This document shows positions 22,951 to 35,460 of a DNA stretch of 64,000 nt, in pieces. Below the pieces are notes generated by a model. It had not been told where the DNA came from and searched no databases. It was given only the letters and a program-made list of their open reading frames with translations. Source of the DNA: Torreya grandis (lineage: Eukaryota; Streptophyta; Pinopsida; Cupressales; Taxaceae); NCBI GenBank assembly GCA_037957365.1, contig JARHVA010001190.1:747001-811000 (forward strand), in the 5' to 3' direction. Both the position numbers and the translations under genes were made by a program. Every line of letters begins with the position of its first letter. Within the stretch, counting starts at the first letter, position 1.

Positions 22951-24140
22951 AGTAGCTAAAGAGCCATCAAATTTTTTTATCCTCCACACCGTACTTGTAT
23001 TTTTCCTATGGTTAGCATACCTATGAAAATACTTGGAGTTTTCATCCCCAACCTAAAGCCACAAAGCCCTACTTTTCAGCCTCTAGGATTTTTATTTATC
23101 CAAAATAAGGGTCCTCTTCTTGTCTTCCAGTATTTTTACCTCTAATTTCACAAACTCTGACATATAACCAAACCCTTCACTATTATACAAATACTCTAAT
23201 TTTTACTCCACTTTAATAAGTAACTTTTCATCTTCATGTTTTTTAATATTTGTCCATGTAATAGATTTTTATTTTACCCTTTTGAGGTTTAGTTCAAATT
23301 GAATCATAGTTGATTCCCTAGAAGAGCCATAAAAAGTTTTCCATTTATCCTTTAGAATATTGACTAGTTCCTCCACCTTCAACCATCTTGGTTTCATTTG
23401 AATGGACTAGGAGGTTTTTTCTCAGTAAGGGAAAATTCCAAAATAACTAGAGAATGATCAAATTCCCCTTTCTATGAAACCTACTATCTAATTCTAATAG
23501 CTTCATCTAAAAAGAGGTTAGTTATAAGAACATGATCCAGTCTTTTATCTCTTCTATCATTTCCAACTTTCATATTTCTCCAAGTAGGGGAGAGATTTAT
23601 CATTTCAACATCTATAAGACAAACTTCTTCTAATTTATTAATAAAATTTTTGATAATCTATCAATATGTGCAATAGGACCCCATATTTTTGAGGCACCCA
23701 AGGAGAAATTGGGGTCCCCATCCAAAATACTCAAACCATTATAGATCCATCCCTTGCTAAAAAAATTATCCCAATACTCCACTCTATTAGTATAGGGGCC
23801 ATAAATGTTTAGAAAAGTAATCTCTTTTCCCATGTCATTAGAGAATAATGCAGTCCCCAACCTAGAGGAGAAATACCAATAATTAGAAAATTAAAAAGAT
23901 CAAGATCTCCATTCTATAATCAAGCCCCCTGACCTTCCCCTAGCATCCACAAAAGTGAATTCCCAATTCCCTAAGAGACTTCCTAGATCACTTACAACTT
24001 TCTCACCCTCAGTCATAATTTCTTGAAGTAGAAATACATTTGGTTTATTTATAGCAACCAACCTCTTAAGTTCCAATTTATTTGAGGTTTGGCTAAAAAC
24101 TTATAGTTTAAGGTTAATGGAATCATTTAACATCATTAGA
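22951..24140 (-). pseudogene. LINE ORF2 N-terminal endonuclease and linker
   Basis: Apurinic-like endonuclease that nicks the target. Near 24000-24110 the minus strand has ELKRLVAINKPNVFLLQE, carrying the conserved Q-E of the active site. The open piece 23630-23860 has NIYGPYTNRVEYWDNFF and a GDPNFSLGASKIWG block, matching N-V-Y-G-P and G-D-F-N. After it a Lys/Glu-rich linker leads to ALWL-x-x-GDENSKYFHRYAN near 23010-23090, the usual motif before RT. Multiple stops. Confidence 0.75.
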
Positions 24141-24639
24141 GGGGAATTTGTTCCTATAGTAACCCCTTCTAGTGATAATTATTTACCAAAAAATATCTCA
24201 TTATACACCTATTTTTGAGTTATGGACAAAGAAGATTTTCTGCCTTTAGTATAATTTTTTGAACTTTTTTCGTGCACACATCCTAATCCTCCTTCCACCC
24301 AAAAAAAAAAAACATTAGTCTCCCCTTGATCCTAGGACACAAATTATATTTTGAGACCTCACCCCTCCCTTCGACAACATTAGACACCACCTCTACTTAT
24401 CTTGAGTGGGAGCTATAAAATCCTTATCAAGCCTTTCAACTAGTCTCAAAATATGATTTTGGGGATAATTATATGGTATTTTAATACTTAACAAGCTTGT
24501 GAGGAAATCATCTTGCCCCTCCAATCCAAAAAAACTAAAGCATAACTAAGGGATCCAAACTAAAGAGAAACATCCTTTAGGGAAAGATTTATGACATCCT
24601 TATTTTTTATACGATTAACAATATTTCCATCTATTGGTC

Positions 24640-26110
24640 CCTCCATATCAATCACTAACTATGTACCATAATGAAAATAATCCAATGTCACCATCACCAT
24701 ATCCATTTATGGAGTCCCCAAAGGATCCTTTGGCTACCAAGGTTCCTCCACTTGCCCCCCCCACCTTTGAATTAGAGCTTGTGTCCCTAAAATAAATTAG
24801 ATATTCCCCCTTATTAGCTATCTTCTCCACATTATTCATTTGTTCACTACAAACCTTCGCTATTGACTTATTATAATCCCATGTTTGTTTCCAATGAGGT
24901 AGACTGCATTTAATCACTATATGGCCATAGGAGTGACACCTCATGCACTACAAAATAAGTCCTTCATAATCTAGAATCTGATCAAATTCTAAAATTCCTT
25001 TTTTGAGTGAAATATTCTTAGCTAAAACCTCCCTTAAATCCAATCCCAATAGTATTCAAGATATATTCATAACTCTTGAATTCCTAAAATATATATTAGA
25101 TTCATAAAAAATATAAGATAATTTCCTATTTCCTTAAATACATCATTAGACTAAAAAATAAAAAGCAGGCATGGCAGCTTAACCCAAATTGGAACACAGT
25201 CCATTTTCTCCATATTTGCATTAGAATAAGGTGACCATAATTTTAGTAGTAAGGAATAAATTACCTATTTCCACCTATGATATAAAACCTTACCATCATC
25301 TTAGGGAGAGTGACACATAGTAGCCAACCATCCCCAATTAAGCACCAAACATTTTGGCAAGTAGCCCTAAAAAGTCTCCAAATTTTCCATATACCAAAAC
25401 TTTAGTATCTTTTCCCTCATTAACCTTCCTTGAAACTTTCCAATGAGGGTTGAACCTAATGTATCCAATACGTGATTGATTTGAACATCCTCCCCCAATA
25501 CCAAGTTTACAAGATCCTTTTTCATTTTGATACATTTTTTATGCTTATGGGAACCATTTAGCTCATCAACTGATACAATCCTAGAAACTATATTATCTTA
25601 CTCGAGATGAGTATTTTGATCTAATGTTTTAAAATTTGGATAAAATGTTAAAATCACACTTAGGTTCCCACTCATAAGTTCATAATCTAAGGATGAACCT
25701 ATGAGACCACACATAGTGTTCCCAAAATTTTCAAGCAATAGGTCTTTAAACCAATAGTCACTCCACTCATCAGGAGTATGAGAAGAATTTCCACAATCTA
25801 GATATAGGGACTTCTAGATCTCATTCATGTTTTCAAGTTAGGTAATTTTAGATCTTGGGCCTTCATTAAACTCCAAATTCTAGTGAGTAGTATTAATGGA
25901 ATCCTCATCAACATGAGTATAGGCACCCAATTCAGAACCTCCACATAGAAAATCACTTGAGTAATTTTTGGATGAAAGACTTACCTCTCTTGAGATCCTT
26001 TGATGAATACTCACTACATTAAGATTCAAGATATGCTTGAGTCTTTTCTTATAAGGTTGACCACTAGCAAAAATGTCCACTCTTTCATCCCTAAGAGAAA
26101 AAGTCACTTT
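24640..26110 (-). pseudogene. LINE ORF1 with CCHC zinc knuckle
   Basis: RNA-binding ORF1 of a plant L1. Minus-strand open pieces: 25880-26107 (N-terminal), 25338-25535, and 24648-24944. The CCHC knuckle CMRCHSYGHIVIKC lies near 24910-24955 and keeps all four metal ligands, although a stop sits just before it. Upstream a degraded DUF4283-like segment is suggested near 24960-25250. Plant L1 ORF1 proteins have a DUF4283 domain followed by one knuckle, which fits. Codon decay is heavy. Confidence 0.7.
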
Positions 26111-27094
26111 TGAATCTCAATCCACAGTATGATACTCCAGACCATAATGTAGATATGTTCTCTTGGACCAATATAGATCTGAACACCCTTCAAAAAGTCT
26201 TCCAAATAATACACCAATTATTTATACATCACATTAAATCAACCCCCCTCTACAACTAGAAAAAACATCAAGCCTCTACACCCCCAACCCAATGCTCCAC
26301 CACACAAAAAACCTGTACTCCAAAAGCCTTTAAATACATACCTTAACTTTAGTACTATAGTAAATTCCTAAAGACTTTTTATACTCATACTTCTTAATTA
26401 GATAATCCTACCAAATTAGAAGATTTCATAAGAACCAATCTAAAAAACTGATCAATATTATGGACTCCCATTCAGGGCAAATCCCAAATGTTATATTCAT
26501 ACTTTGAGCCTTTCCTACACTTAACCCCTTTCAGTCCAAGAATACTCTTATCTATATCTAACCCAAAACCAATGGAACCTATTAGTACTACTCCTAACCT
26601 CCCCAAACTAAACAAACCCACTAAATAGTTCACCTACACTTTGAAAGACTACTCTAATCCAATAGACATTTTATCAAACACTTCATCTGCAAATAGATAT
26701 CCTGCTCAAACCATTAAGACATTTTGACACATTATTTACCTTAATCTACTAGGAATCAATTATATAATCCAGTTAGGTAATCAGATCCATCCAACTCAAT
26801 ACATTGAGATATTTTGTCAAATAGTTCATGTGCATCTCCCATGTACTATATTCCCAAACTCACCCCAACCTCTTTCTTATTCTTTCATAAACTTATTATT
26901 CATCTTTGTAGATCTAAAAACCTCATGTATTTGAGTATATTAGCCTATAAGTGCCACTAAAAATGCCTTAAACAACTCTTGAACTCATCACCATACCTCT
27001 CTCTACCATGGATGAACCTCCCAACCCTAAATCACCAAAAGAATTTTCAGACCACTCAATTCATATAGTTACACCATTGAATTCTACATTATGT
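26111..27094 (-). other. LINE 5' UTR
   Basis: Noncoding sequence between the first ORF1 piece and the right target duplication. C-rich on the plus strand relative to its neighbours (many CCTAC, CCAAC and CCCC tracts). No domain seen. Assigned to the LINE because of the flanking 17-bp duplication. Confidence 0.55.
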
Positions 27095-27111
27095 CACAAA
27101 TAATTTGTCTT
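27095..27111. repeat. LINE target-site duplication, right copy
   Basis: CACAAATAATTTGTCTT, the partner of 19642-19658. It sets the 5' end of the LINE. Confidence 0.75.
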
Positions 27112-27590
27112 ATATTTATACTAATATTATGATTAACCATTGTTTGTTTATTATCATTTGTTTAGCTTAGTTTGTTTATTTGCCTTTGTTTATAATATTT
27201 TGTTTATTTCAATTTTTCTTTGATTTGGGTTGTTTATTTATTTTTAATTATTTGTTTATATCTTTTTTATTTTGTTTGTATTTTATTTTATTTTACTTTT
27301 TTCTTGGTGTTTTATTTATTTATTTATTGATCTTTTATTTGTTTGTTTTTATTTATTGGTGTTTTGTTTGTTTATTAGTGTTTTTTTATTTGTTTCTTAT
27401 TGTTTGCATAGTCTATTTATGTTTTTTTTTGTTTGTGTCTATTTGTTTGATGGCCTTGTTTTTTATTTTTTAATACAACTGTTTATGTGTGTTTGTTTAT
27501 TTATTTTTATCTATTATTTCATTTTTTGTGTCATTATTGTTTGTTTGTTTTGTTTAACTTTTTGATTTTTGATTTTTTAGTTTCCATAGG
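27112..27590 (+). repeat. T-rich low-complexity tract (TTTGTTTATTT-like)
   Basis: About 480 bp dominated by T with regular G and A, built from TTTGTTTATTT and TTTATTTATTT units. The strand asymmetry is extreme. Long open frames across it encode only Phe/Leu/Val/Tyr and are artefacts of composition. It continues the Tat-1 3' region interrupted by the LINE, or is part of its LTR (inference). Confidence 0.7.
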
Positions 27591-28379
27591 TCTATTACAT
27601 TTTTTTACACTTGAGTCTTGATTATCCATATCATGTACTTAAGTTTTGAATGTTTATTTTTAGTCCTACACTTGGTTTATTTTTTATATTTACACTTAGA
27701 ATTTGATTATTCATATATTATTCCTAGGTTTTTTATATTTAAATTTAAACTAAGTTCTCCATGCTTAAGGTATATATTATCATTTTAGTTATTCATAACT
27801 ATAATGCATAATATCCAAACTATAAAAAAAACTAGGCATAAAGAGACTATCAGATCAATGCAATGGTAATACTTATTTAATATATCAAAACCAAATAAAT
27901 ACCCAAACACATGCCTTAATATAATGACTAATATAAAGACAAAAATGATTTATAATGTGTTTATATAAACATTCATCTCTGAATAAGCATACATATGAGT
28001 CATACGACATAAGCAGATAACAACAAAACAACATCTCATAAACATGTCATAAGAAATAAATGAATAGAGCATATATGAGTATAAACATCAATAATGTTAA
28101 TATCCATAATGTTAATCAATTTTAAACATGAGATAAACAAGATAACATGGCATCGTATATATATATCAAAGCAATATCATATACATGTAGATTGGCCTTG
28201 AAGGACCCAAAATTGAATGTCGATGTATCTAAAATGTCATATATAGAGGATATATATAAATCACAATGGTGTCTCAAAATACATCAATATGTCGATACAA
28301 CAAGTATAGTGCCATATGACAAAAAAATCCTACAACTATGCCAAAATTCCAAGATCCTTATGCTCAACTTTGGCTCTAT
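27591..28379. other. AT-rich noncoding stretch
   Basis: No coding signature, LTR end or RNA gene recognised. An 80-codon open stretch (28147-28389) shows no family resemblance. Contains short ATAT runs. Confidence 0.4.
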
Positions 28380-29178
28380 ATGTCCATAGGACCTATGGCT
28401 AGAGGAGGCCCTGGTGGCCCTTATGGTCCTAGTGGTGGTGATCATGGATGATGGATGGACTAACCAGAGGCACCTAAAATATGAGTCCTTATATGAGAAA
28501 TACCATATATACTAACTACCCCCTATGCATCCTAAAGCTAAAAAGAATCAACCCACTAGTCCTTGGGAACCATCGACTCATAGGCTTGGTGATAATATGA
28601 GGCCTCTTCCTTACCTTGAAGGCTATATAATATCATCTATAAAAAATTGGCCTATGTAACAGCTCCTAGAGTTAAATTTTTATCTCTCTTGAGCCTATAA
28701 ATAGTGGACAATTCTTGTTAGTTATCGCTAATGGCTTGATACATCTCTATAGTGAGTTAACCTTGCACCTGTACCATCCTATCAATCTCAACCTTCAATT
28801 GAGTGATCTTTGATTGAAGATGAGTCATGTTATCATCATGCATATCTAGGGTGATCTATACATTAGCCAACTATTATTATAAGCTGATGATCTTCCCCAC
28901 TTGAGTAATGATCTCTGCCTCTAACATGCTTATATCCCTACCTATTATAGCCATACTAGATGGCCCTACATAGCCTAGATCCCCCTGAGTACCTATACTA
29001 GCTATCATGATAGGGTCAAGTACCATCATATCTAGACCATATCCATTTCCATATCCCCCACTATATCCTCAATTTAATCCATCATCATTATCATCACCCT
29101 CCACATCTTTGCTACTCTGCTAGGTGCTATCACTACCATTCAATGTCTCAATCTCCATCTCCTCAATATTTGTTGGCA
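28380..29178 (-). pseudogene. Decayed coiled-coil ORF of unknown function
   Basis: On the minus strand one frame runs from an ATG at 29178 for about 260 codons with only substitution-type stops, nearly all TAG/TAA at positions that would suit Gln. It encodes an acidic start (EEMEIETLNGSDS, then VEGDDNDDG), a Gly/Tyr-rich patch, a DPIMIASIGTQGDLGY segment, then a heptad-like region (MLEAEIITQVGKII ... MTHLQSKITQLKVEIDRMV) and a Pro/Gly-rich tail near 28400-28450. No named family. It may be a gag-like or captured protein of a retroelement. It lies just outside repeat C and has no counterpart beside repeat D. Confidence 0.5.
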
Positions 29179-29437
29179 TTTATCCATATACCTATCTTAA
29201 AAATTTTAGACTTATATGGAATACATTACCCACCAATGAATATAGGTTAGAGTAAACCCCATATATATAGCTTCCCCTATGTAAACCCAAGTAACACATG
29301 AAAAACTAAGATATCTCGTAGTAACCTCACTCCCATAGATAATAGGAGTATCTTGACTAATATCTCAAGTAATGTGTAAAAACCATATAATCCCCTTAGC
29401 TACATCCTATATTAACCCAAATTATTGAAGTACCTAT
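29179..29437. other. Short noncoding gap before repeat C
   Basis: No feature recognised. The last bases before the repeat, CCTAT, would be the flank or TSD of an LTR at 29438. No matching 5-mer was seen beyond repeat D. Confidence 0.3.
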
Positions 29438-31444
29438 TGAGGTCAACATACCTGAATTTTTGAAAATTGGGACCCTTGAGATATTTTGAACCTTAATACA
29501 GAGATCTTGATGTTCTAGTCTTTATTATGGTTTGAAGATCATCCATGCCTGATGAAATTGGCCCATTTGTTTATGGTATTTATTTAAGGTTACTTAATGT
29601 TTCTAATAGTTGATCTTCATGTTATAATTTTTAGGTTTCATGGAGCCCTTATGAATGGATCATCCTTGGATCTTCATAGTTTATCTTCATTCAAGATTTT
29701 ACTTGCCTTGGGTTTGTGAAAATTCAAGCTAAGATTCATGTTTTAAAGACTCACTTTTAGAAAACCCCAGCTTATGTCCTTGATTCAAATATTGGTAAGA
29801 ATGTTTTTAGAAAGAATATTTCAAATTTCCTTTTGACTTATTCTTAATTTTATGCTAAGGCTTAGTCATGTTTCATAACATGACCAAACCCTAGCCTAAA
29901 ATCATGTTTGGTCCCCTTTCATTATTTTCCCCTTTTTTGTTTCCTTTATTTCTAACCAAGTCTAACTTTCATACGGGTAGGGTCCTTTTAATTTTTCTAG
30001 CATGGTCCCCTTTATTACCTATTTAGCCTAAATTCTTAATTCTAAGGCCCCAGTCATGTTTATCAACATGAATGAGACCTTAGACTTAACACTTTAGTCT
30101 AAGTTTCTATCTACCCAAGTCTTAATTTAAATACCTCACTTCTTTCTAGATATGATGGCCCATGATTCATCATGAGAGGATAATCTAATGGAATTAGGAA
30201 AACCTAATGAACCTGAGAATTTGGTCCTTTAGATCAGTCATGTGCGAACATCTGGATCATGTTTAATGACTCTTACCTCATTAGGACCAAGGATCCAATG
30301 GAGCAAATATAATGACAAAAAGTTAAAAGGCTTAGGAATCTTGATGGAGTTGCTACATGGTGCTCCTACATATGAAGATTAACATTAATAGAACCCCAAA
30401 CTAGTGTCATATAACTGCTCATATCTTGATCGATGGTCTACACTTCATCCTAGAGCCCTTGATCAAATAGAGTGAATTGAATCAGAGATCTATGGAATAC
30501 AAGAATTTAATAAGCTTAAATTTTACATTCTCATGAATGTAATTTTATGTCCATGAGGCTATCATTGATGTTTATAAGAATTTCAAATTCAAGATCATCT
30601 AACATTTTATCTAGGCAAATAGATGTGTTTCTATCATTCGAAGGGGCCACTTTGATATCATGTTTTAAAACTTAGCAAAAAATACTTTAAGCTAAGTCTA
30701 CTGCATATTTTCTTAACATGAAATAAATGTAGCTTAAAATATTTTAGCCTAAGTTCCTTTCTATGACCATGTATTGATTAAATTTTATGCATCTTATAGG
30801 ATTAATGGTTTGCACTTTATCAGGCCCAGATGATCTAATGGCATGAAATTATCAATGACTATTCAGTAGAGCTCCAAGAGCTCATGAGCTTGACATGTGG
30901 AAAATGCACATTTAATATGTGACTTATGTAGAGCATACATTTTAGAAATCCCATGAAGGTACCAAGTGGCACAACCATGAGGCTTGATACAAATATGGCC
31001 AATAATAAGTGATGTCTAATACTATGATCAATGCCTTGTATTAATCCATGGGCAATGATCTAATGACACAAAAAAGGACAAAGTTTAAATAACAATGACT
31101 AGTGCTTTGAAGGCATTTATGAAAAATGCCATGAAAGTGCTAGATAGACACCAAATAAGCATCATGCAAGTATAAAGTGACAAAAATGAAGATCTTGTGT
31201 GCTTGAAAATGCAAATTTATAAAAGCAAAGGTCAAAATCAAATCTGAGGCATGAATGAGCCCAAGTCTAAATAAGCTATCCCCATTAATGCTTCAAATGG
31301 ATTAAAATTTACATAAAAGGACCTAATTCAAGCTTAGATTGATCATAGTTAAGTTAAAAGGAGTTTAATTATAAGTTGAGCAAGAAAAATTGACCCAAAG
31401 ACCATTTGAAATCCAATGATGAGTAATTCATAAGTCTAGTAGCC
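29438..31444. other. Repeat C, noncoding first 2 kb
   Basis: Colinear with 46804-48813. Contains the block CATTCGAAGGGGCCACTTTG (30637) that is identical in D (48002), and paired segments such as CTAAGGCTTAGTCATGTTTC (29856 and 47222). No ORF of family resemblance. Under a conventional-LTR reading this stretch would be the LTR itself. Confidence 0.5.
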
Positions 31445-34400
31445 ATGGTAGCTCAGAGGTAATAACTAAGCGATGAGACAAAATTGTATCTATCCATAGA
31501 CATTGAGGGAAGGGTTTTCAAAGACGTAAACCTAGACACTATCGCATTGAACATGAGTAATAATAATAGGTCCAAATTATTTTTTACTATTGAATAAATG
31601 TATCCCATCACAAAGGAGGAACAAAAGATTGTCACCATGAACAAAAGATACTATGACCTAGTTGTAGTCCAAATGGCTAGTCTTCATCATGTTACCTCTA
31701 AAATTGAGGTACTCCATTGTATTGACATCCTTTCTCCCATTTTTAAATATTATATAATTAAACATGACTAGATAATTCATGAAGGGATATGTAGAACAAC
31801 TGCATACATTTCCCCATTAGCTTTTGAAAGATACTGCAAACTAGGAAAACCCCATGTGGATTTACCTACCATCAAGGACTGACAATAATGACTTAGACAT
31901 CATCCTTAGGCCTTGGTTCCATATGATCCAAGACCCTAAAAGAAACATAAAATTTTATAATTTAGAAAAGGGATTAGGGTAATTATGATGTTATTGAATA
32001 GAATCTCTAGAGCCCCTTCAACCACTTATGTCAATAAGAGTTGGGTATTTTATGTCTACTTCATGGTAGAAAATGATCTCACTCCCCTAATTGGAGAGAT
32101 GATCAAAATCCATCTAGGACATCAATTCACAACCATTAAAAAAAATACCGACACACAATTATTCATGATTTCCTATCTATTAGATGCCTTACTAGCCTCT
32201 ACTAAGATCTGTCATATAAAAAATTGGTCACGTGAGGGTAGATTTACAGTCTCCTACCATTATTCTAAACTACACATTTTCAAATATAGACACAACATGA
32301 AATTCATTGATGATTGTGTTTATCTTGCATTAGTAGAAGCCATTATAGGGTCCCCCATGCCTAAGATTAGCCCTCTAATCAATAAATATGTAGAGCTAAT
32401 GGGAAACATCTAGTTGTACCTAGATTGTACTATTATTAGAAATGAAGGGATTTTGATTCAACCTTATAGATTACCTATCAATGTTCCCACCAAACTAGTA
32501 GAGCAAGATATTATAGATCAACTTGTTCATGGTGTTGATGAAGTATGCAAGGAGAAAAGGAAGGCCTCCTCCATCCCTTTCTTTTGATAATTAGTAGAAT
32601 TATTTTGTAAGATTGGAAACATGTAGACACTATTTCCAAACACAAAGACTCTTTTGGATTTTAGCTAGATGACCTAAGGTAGTAGGATCCTAATGAAAGG
32701 TTTACCAAGCATTTAAAAAGCAAACAAATTCCCAAACTAGTTTATGAACATCAACTTGGTCCTTATGACACTCTTCACATCACATCTAATAGTTTTGAGG
32801 AGGTATTGGCTAAGTTCAATAGACACAATGTCAAACTTGAACATAGACTAACTAGTAATGAGAAGCCATTAAGTGACATATGGTAGATGGGACCTCTATG
32901 GTACCATTTACTACCTAGACCTTTTAGACCCCCTTAAGAGCAACTACAGATGGAAGTGCTACATCCCAAAGCATAGATTGCACAAGGTCATGGGAAAGAA
33001 AAGATAGAAGAAAGGCTTGGTGAGGGATACTCACCCTCAACCCTACCTTAAAGACCAACATCTCCAACTAAGTAATTAGACATGATTATCTTAGAGCCTG
33101 ATGAAATAGTGGATGATGCCCTCAAGGTCCTTACTGAAGCTTATGGCTCTAATGAAGAGGAGGAGTAAGCTGAAGAATCCTAGGCCCAAAAAAAGGAGGT
33201 TGAGAAATGAAAAGGGAAAGAAGTTACCCTAGACCTAGTCATAGTGGCACCATTGAAGAAAAGAAAGGTAGAATTGGTAATAGTACTAGTCAGACTAAAG
33301 AAGCCAAAGTTGACTTTTACTCACCCCATGAGTGAAGATAACTTGTTTAGTGAATAATACCTCATCCATGGACTAATCATCCTTGATTGGTTCATCCATG
33401 GGAAAATTTAGAAGATCCCCTCCTTATCTCACTCATGGGCCCTAACCCAAACTATCATTATTGATGTGTATGATGACATCAAACCATGGATAATGGATTT
33501 GATGGAGGAGGAAAAGAGAAGAATAGTGGCCACTATAGGGTCAGATCTAAATCAAATATATGATCTAAGAACATCAAAAAACACAAGCATAGAGGTCTTA
33601 TAACCTCCTAAGTACACAAAACCAATTACTAAGGTCTAATTCAATCCTGAGATAATAGGCTTAGAAAGAGTGACAACTAGAAAGGGCATGGTGGGGACTG
33701 AATAATTCACCTTTCAAAAGGTTGATCCATTTGTAGGCTTAATTCTAATTTGAGGTTAGAGACTTGGTGAGCATCCCATCCATGTAGAGGACATTAAAGA
33801 ACTGATTGATGCTCACTCAACTTAAGTCATGGTAGGCATCAGGGCCATGAAACAAAGAATATATAACTTAGAGAAGGAAAAGGAGAATTTGGAAACACAA
33901 GCTATCTTATCAGTGCCTAAGGAAATGGTTAAAATGATTGATTAATCCTTCTTTTACATGTTTGATGCATTAAAAATAATGAAGCTAAGGTAGAGTGTAT
34001 TGGTGCAGAAGAACATAATGGCTAAGGGTCTAATAGACCAATGATAAGCCTTAGAGAACAAAATAACAAGGTTAATCAACATCTAGATTGAAAGGTAGAT
34101 TTTTAAGCTCAAAATAATTAGTTTGGGACATCTAAATACAATCTTTAGAATATTTTTTGAAAAGATCTAAAGTTTAAGTGCATGGTCACATGAACTAGAG
34201 AGACTCTTGAAAGATGATGAAGAGATAATTGAAAGAATTTAATAACTACTCAGGACCATGATCACCAACCCCATAAAAATAAGTTCCCTTAACATCATAG
34301 CAGATGATGAATTCAAACATAGGGCTACTTTGGTAACTCAAGAAATAAGAATCAAGACTCAAGGCTAGTCTAGGGTAGATAATATTAGGATCCTGGACAT

Positions 34401-34620
34401 GATCTTTAATGCAGGAGAAAAGATAACTGAGGCCAAGAGAATTAAGGAAGCTATGGCTAAGAATGATAAGGAGTTGAATGATGTAGTTGAAAAGTAAAAA
34501 GAGTGTCTCTTAAGGAAAATTGTGGATTTAGGACTTGTTAATGAGGAGAATCAAAAGGCAATGAATATCCTTCAGTAGCAACAAGCATGTTCCCAGGTGT
34601 AGGGCCCACCATCTAGTTAG
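31445..34620 (+). pseudogene. Conserved sense ORF of about 1,060 codons, unknown function (copy C)
   Basis: Starts ATGGTAGCTCAGAGG and can be followed, with stops and frameshifts, to TAG at 34618-34620. The same ORF is in D (48814-52006), so the frame is set by two copies. The N-terminal third is globular-looking (RYYDLVVVQMA, ISPLAFERY, PHVDLPTIKD) and has a 142-codon open piece (31985-32413) with STTYVNKSWVFYVYFMVE and KYVELMGNI. The middle is Pro-, Glu- and Lys-rich and carries PLKKRK (33250-33267), an NLS-like basic patch. The C-terminal third is Leu/Lys/Glu-rich and probably coiled coil, ending LQ-x-QQ. No known gag, pol or host family was recognised. It could be a gag-like structural protein or a captured gene. 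Confidence 0.65.
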
Positions 34621-34831
34621 TTAATATTTCACTTTTGTAGAGCATTGTAACATTTTTAAAATGGAATATTATTTTGTAAAGGCATACACTATTTTGTTAG
34701 CATATTTGCCTCTAAGTTAGTCTATTTTAGAAAAAACAAGTGTATTCTAGAACTTTGTAGAAAAAGGATAGCTATCCTTACTTTTTATACATTTGTATCT
34801 TGTAACTGGCTGGTATACTACCTAGTCCTTT

Positions 34832-34840
34832 TATAAAAGG
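34832..34840 (+). promoter_or_regulatory. TATA-like box in repeat C
   Basis: TATAAAAGG, kept in D at 52217-52225 with conserved flanks (CCTAGTCCTT...TAGTA). It lies 210 bp after the end of the sense ORF and upstream of an AATACAATCAAGGAATTCT segment also conserved in D. It could be the transcription start region of the retroelement if C and D are LTRs. Confidence 0.4.
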
Positions 34841-35451
34841 TAGTAGTACCATTTTGTAAAGGAGGGAGTTTCAAGAAAAATTTGTACACTTTGAGTAGTT
34901 AATACAATCAAGGAATTCTAAAAAGATTATCCAAGTTTGTTTGTGTTAATTGTTATATGGATTTTGTTGGAAATATTGTCATTGATGTCAAAGGTACAAC
35001 TTTGGTGATAAAGGCCCCATATCATTTATTGTCTAAAGGTGTTTTTAATATTCATATTTTGGCTAAAGTGTGTTCATAATTATTTAATATTAATGAATAT
35101 ATTTTTGGTTGCAAAAAGTCAAAATAAGGGCCCATGAACAAGTCAAAGAGTCACAAGATAAAGACCAAAGAGGGAAAGGATGCATTTTCCCATGAAGAGT
35201 CATCTTGAGGAATTTCAAGATTCACCAAGTGAAGAAATAAGAGGAAAAGTGCAATTTCTCATAAAGAGACACTTTGAGGAATTTAAAAAGTCACCAAGAT
35301 AAAGACAAAAGGGGAAATGATGCATTTGATCATGAAGGTTTACCATGTGACTTTTCAAATGAAAATATTCGAAGGGTCATGCAAGTTTGGCCCCATTTTC
35401 CATGAGGAGTGAAAGGTCACAAAAGGTTAATGCCAAAGGTCATTTAGAAAG

Positions 35452-35460
35452 CTATAAATA
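35452..35460 (+). promoter_or_regulatory. TATA box of copia-2 5' LTR
   Basis: CTATAAATA followed by AAGGCTTGAG. The identical sequence is in the 3' LTR at 38428-38436. Position in the middle of the LTR suits a U3/R boundary. Confidence 0.55.

Larger units (their letters stand above)
19659..27094 (-). mobile_element. L1-like LINE, apparently full length, decayed
   Basis: A 7.4-kb non-LTR retrotransposon on the minus strand. Right to left it has a 5' UTR, ORF1 with zinc knuckle, ORF2 with endonuclease, RT, zf-RVT and RNase H, a short 3' UTR and a poly(A) tail (nine T at 19657-19665 on the plus strand). A 17-bp target duplication flanks it. The presence of 5' UTR and ORF1 argues against 5' truncation, which is unusual for an old plant L1 copy. 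Both ORFs carry many stops and frameshifts. It lies within the 3' region of Tat-1. Confidence 0.85.

Noticed and set aside
27180..27565. Two overlapping open frames of 97 codons rich in Phe, Leu and Val, looking like small membrane proteins
   Set aside because: They lie in a T-rich simple-sequence tract; composition alone explains both frames and their hydrophobicity.
31441..31460. GGTAGCTCAGAGG resembles a tRNA A-box, and TGG could start a primer-binding site
   Set aside because: No B-box or cloverleaf follows, and in both repeat copies the sequence is the start of the long sense ORF.
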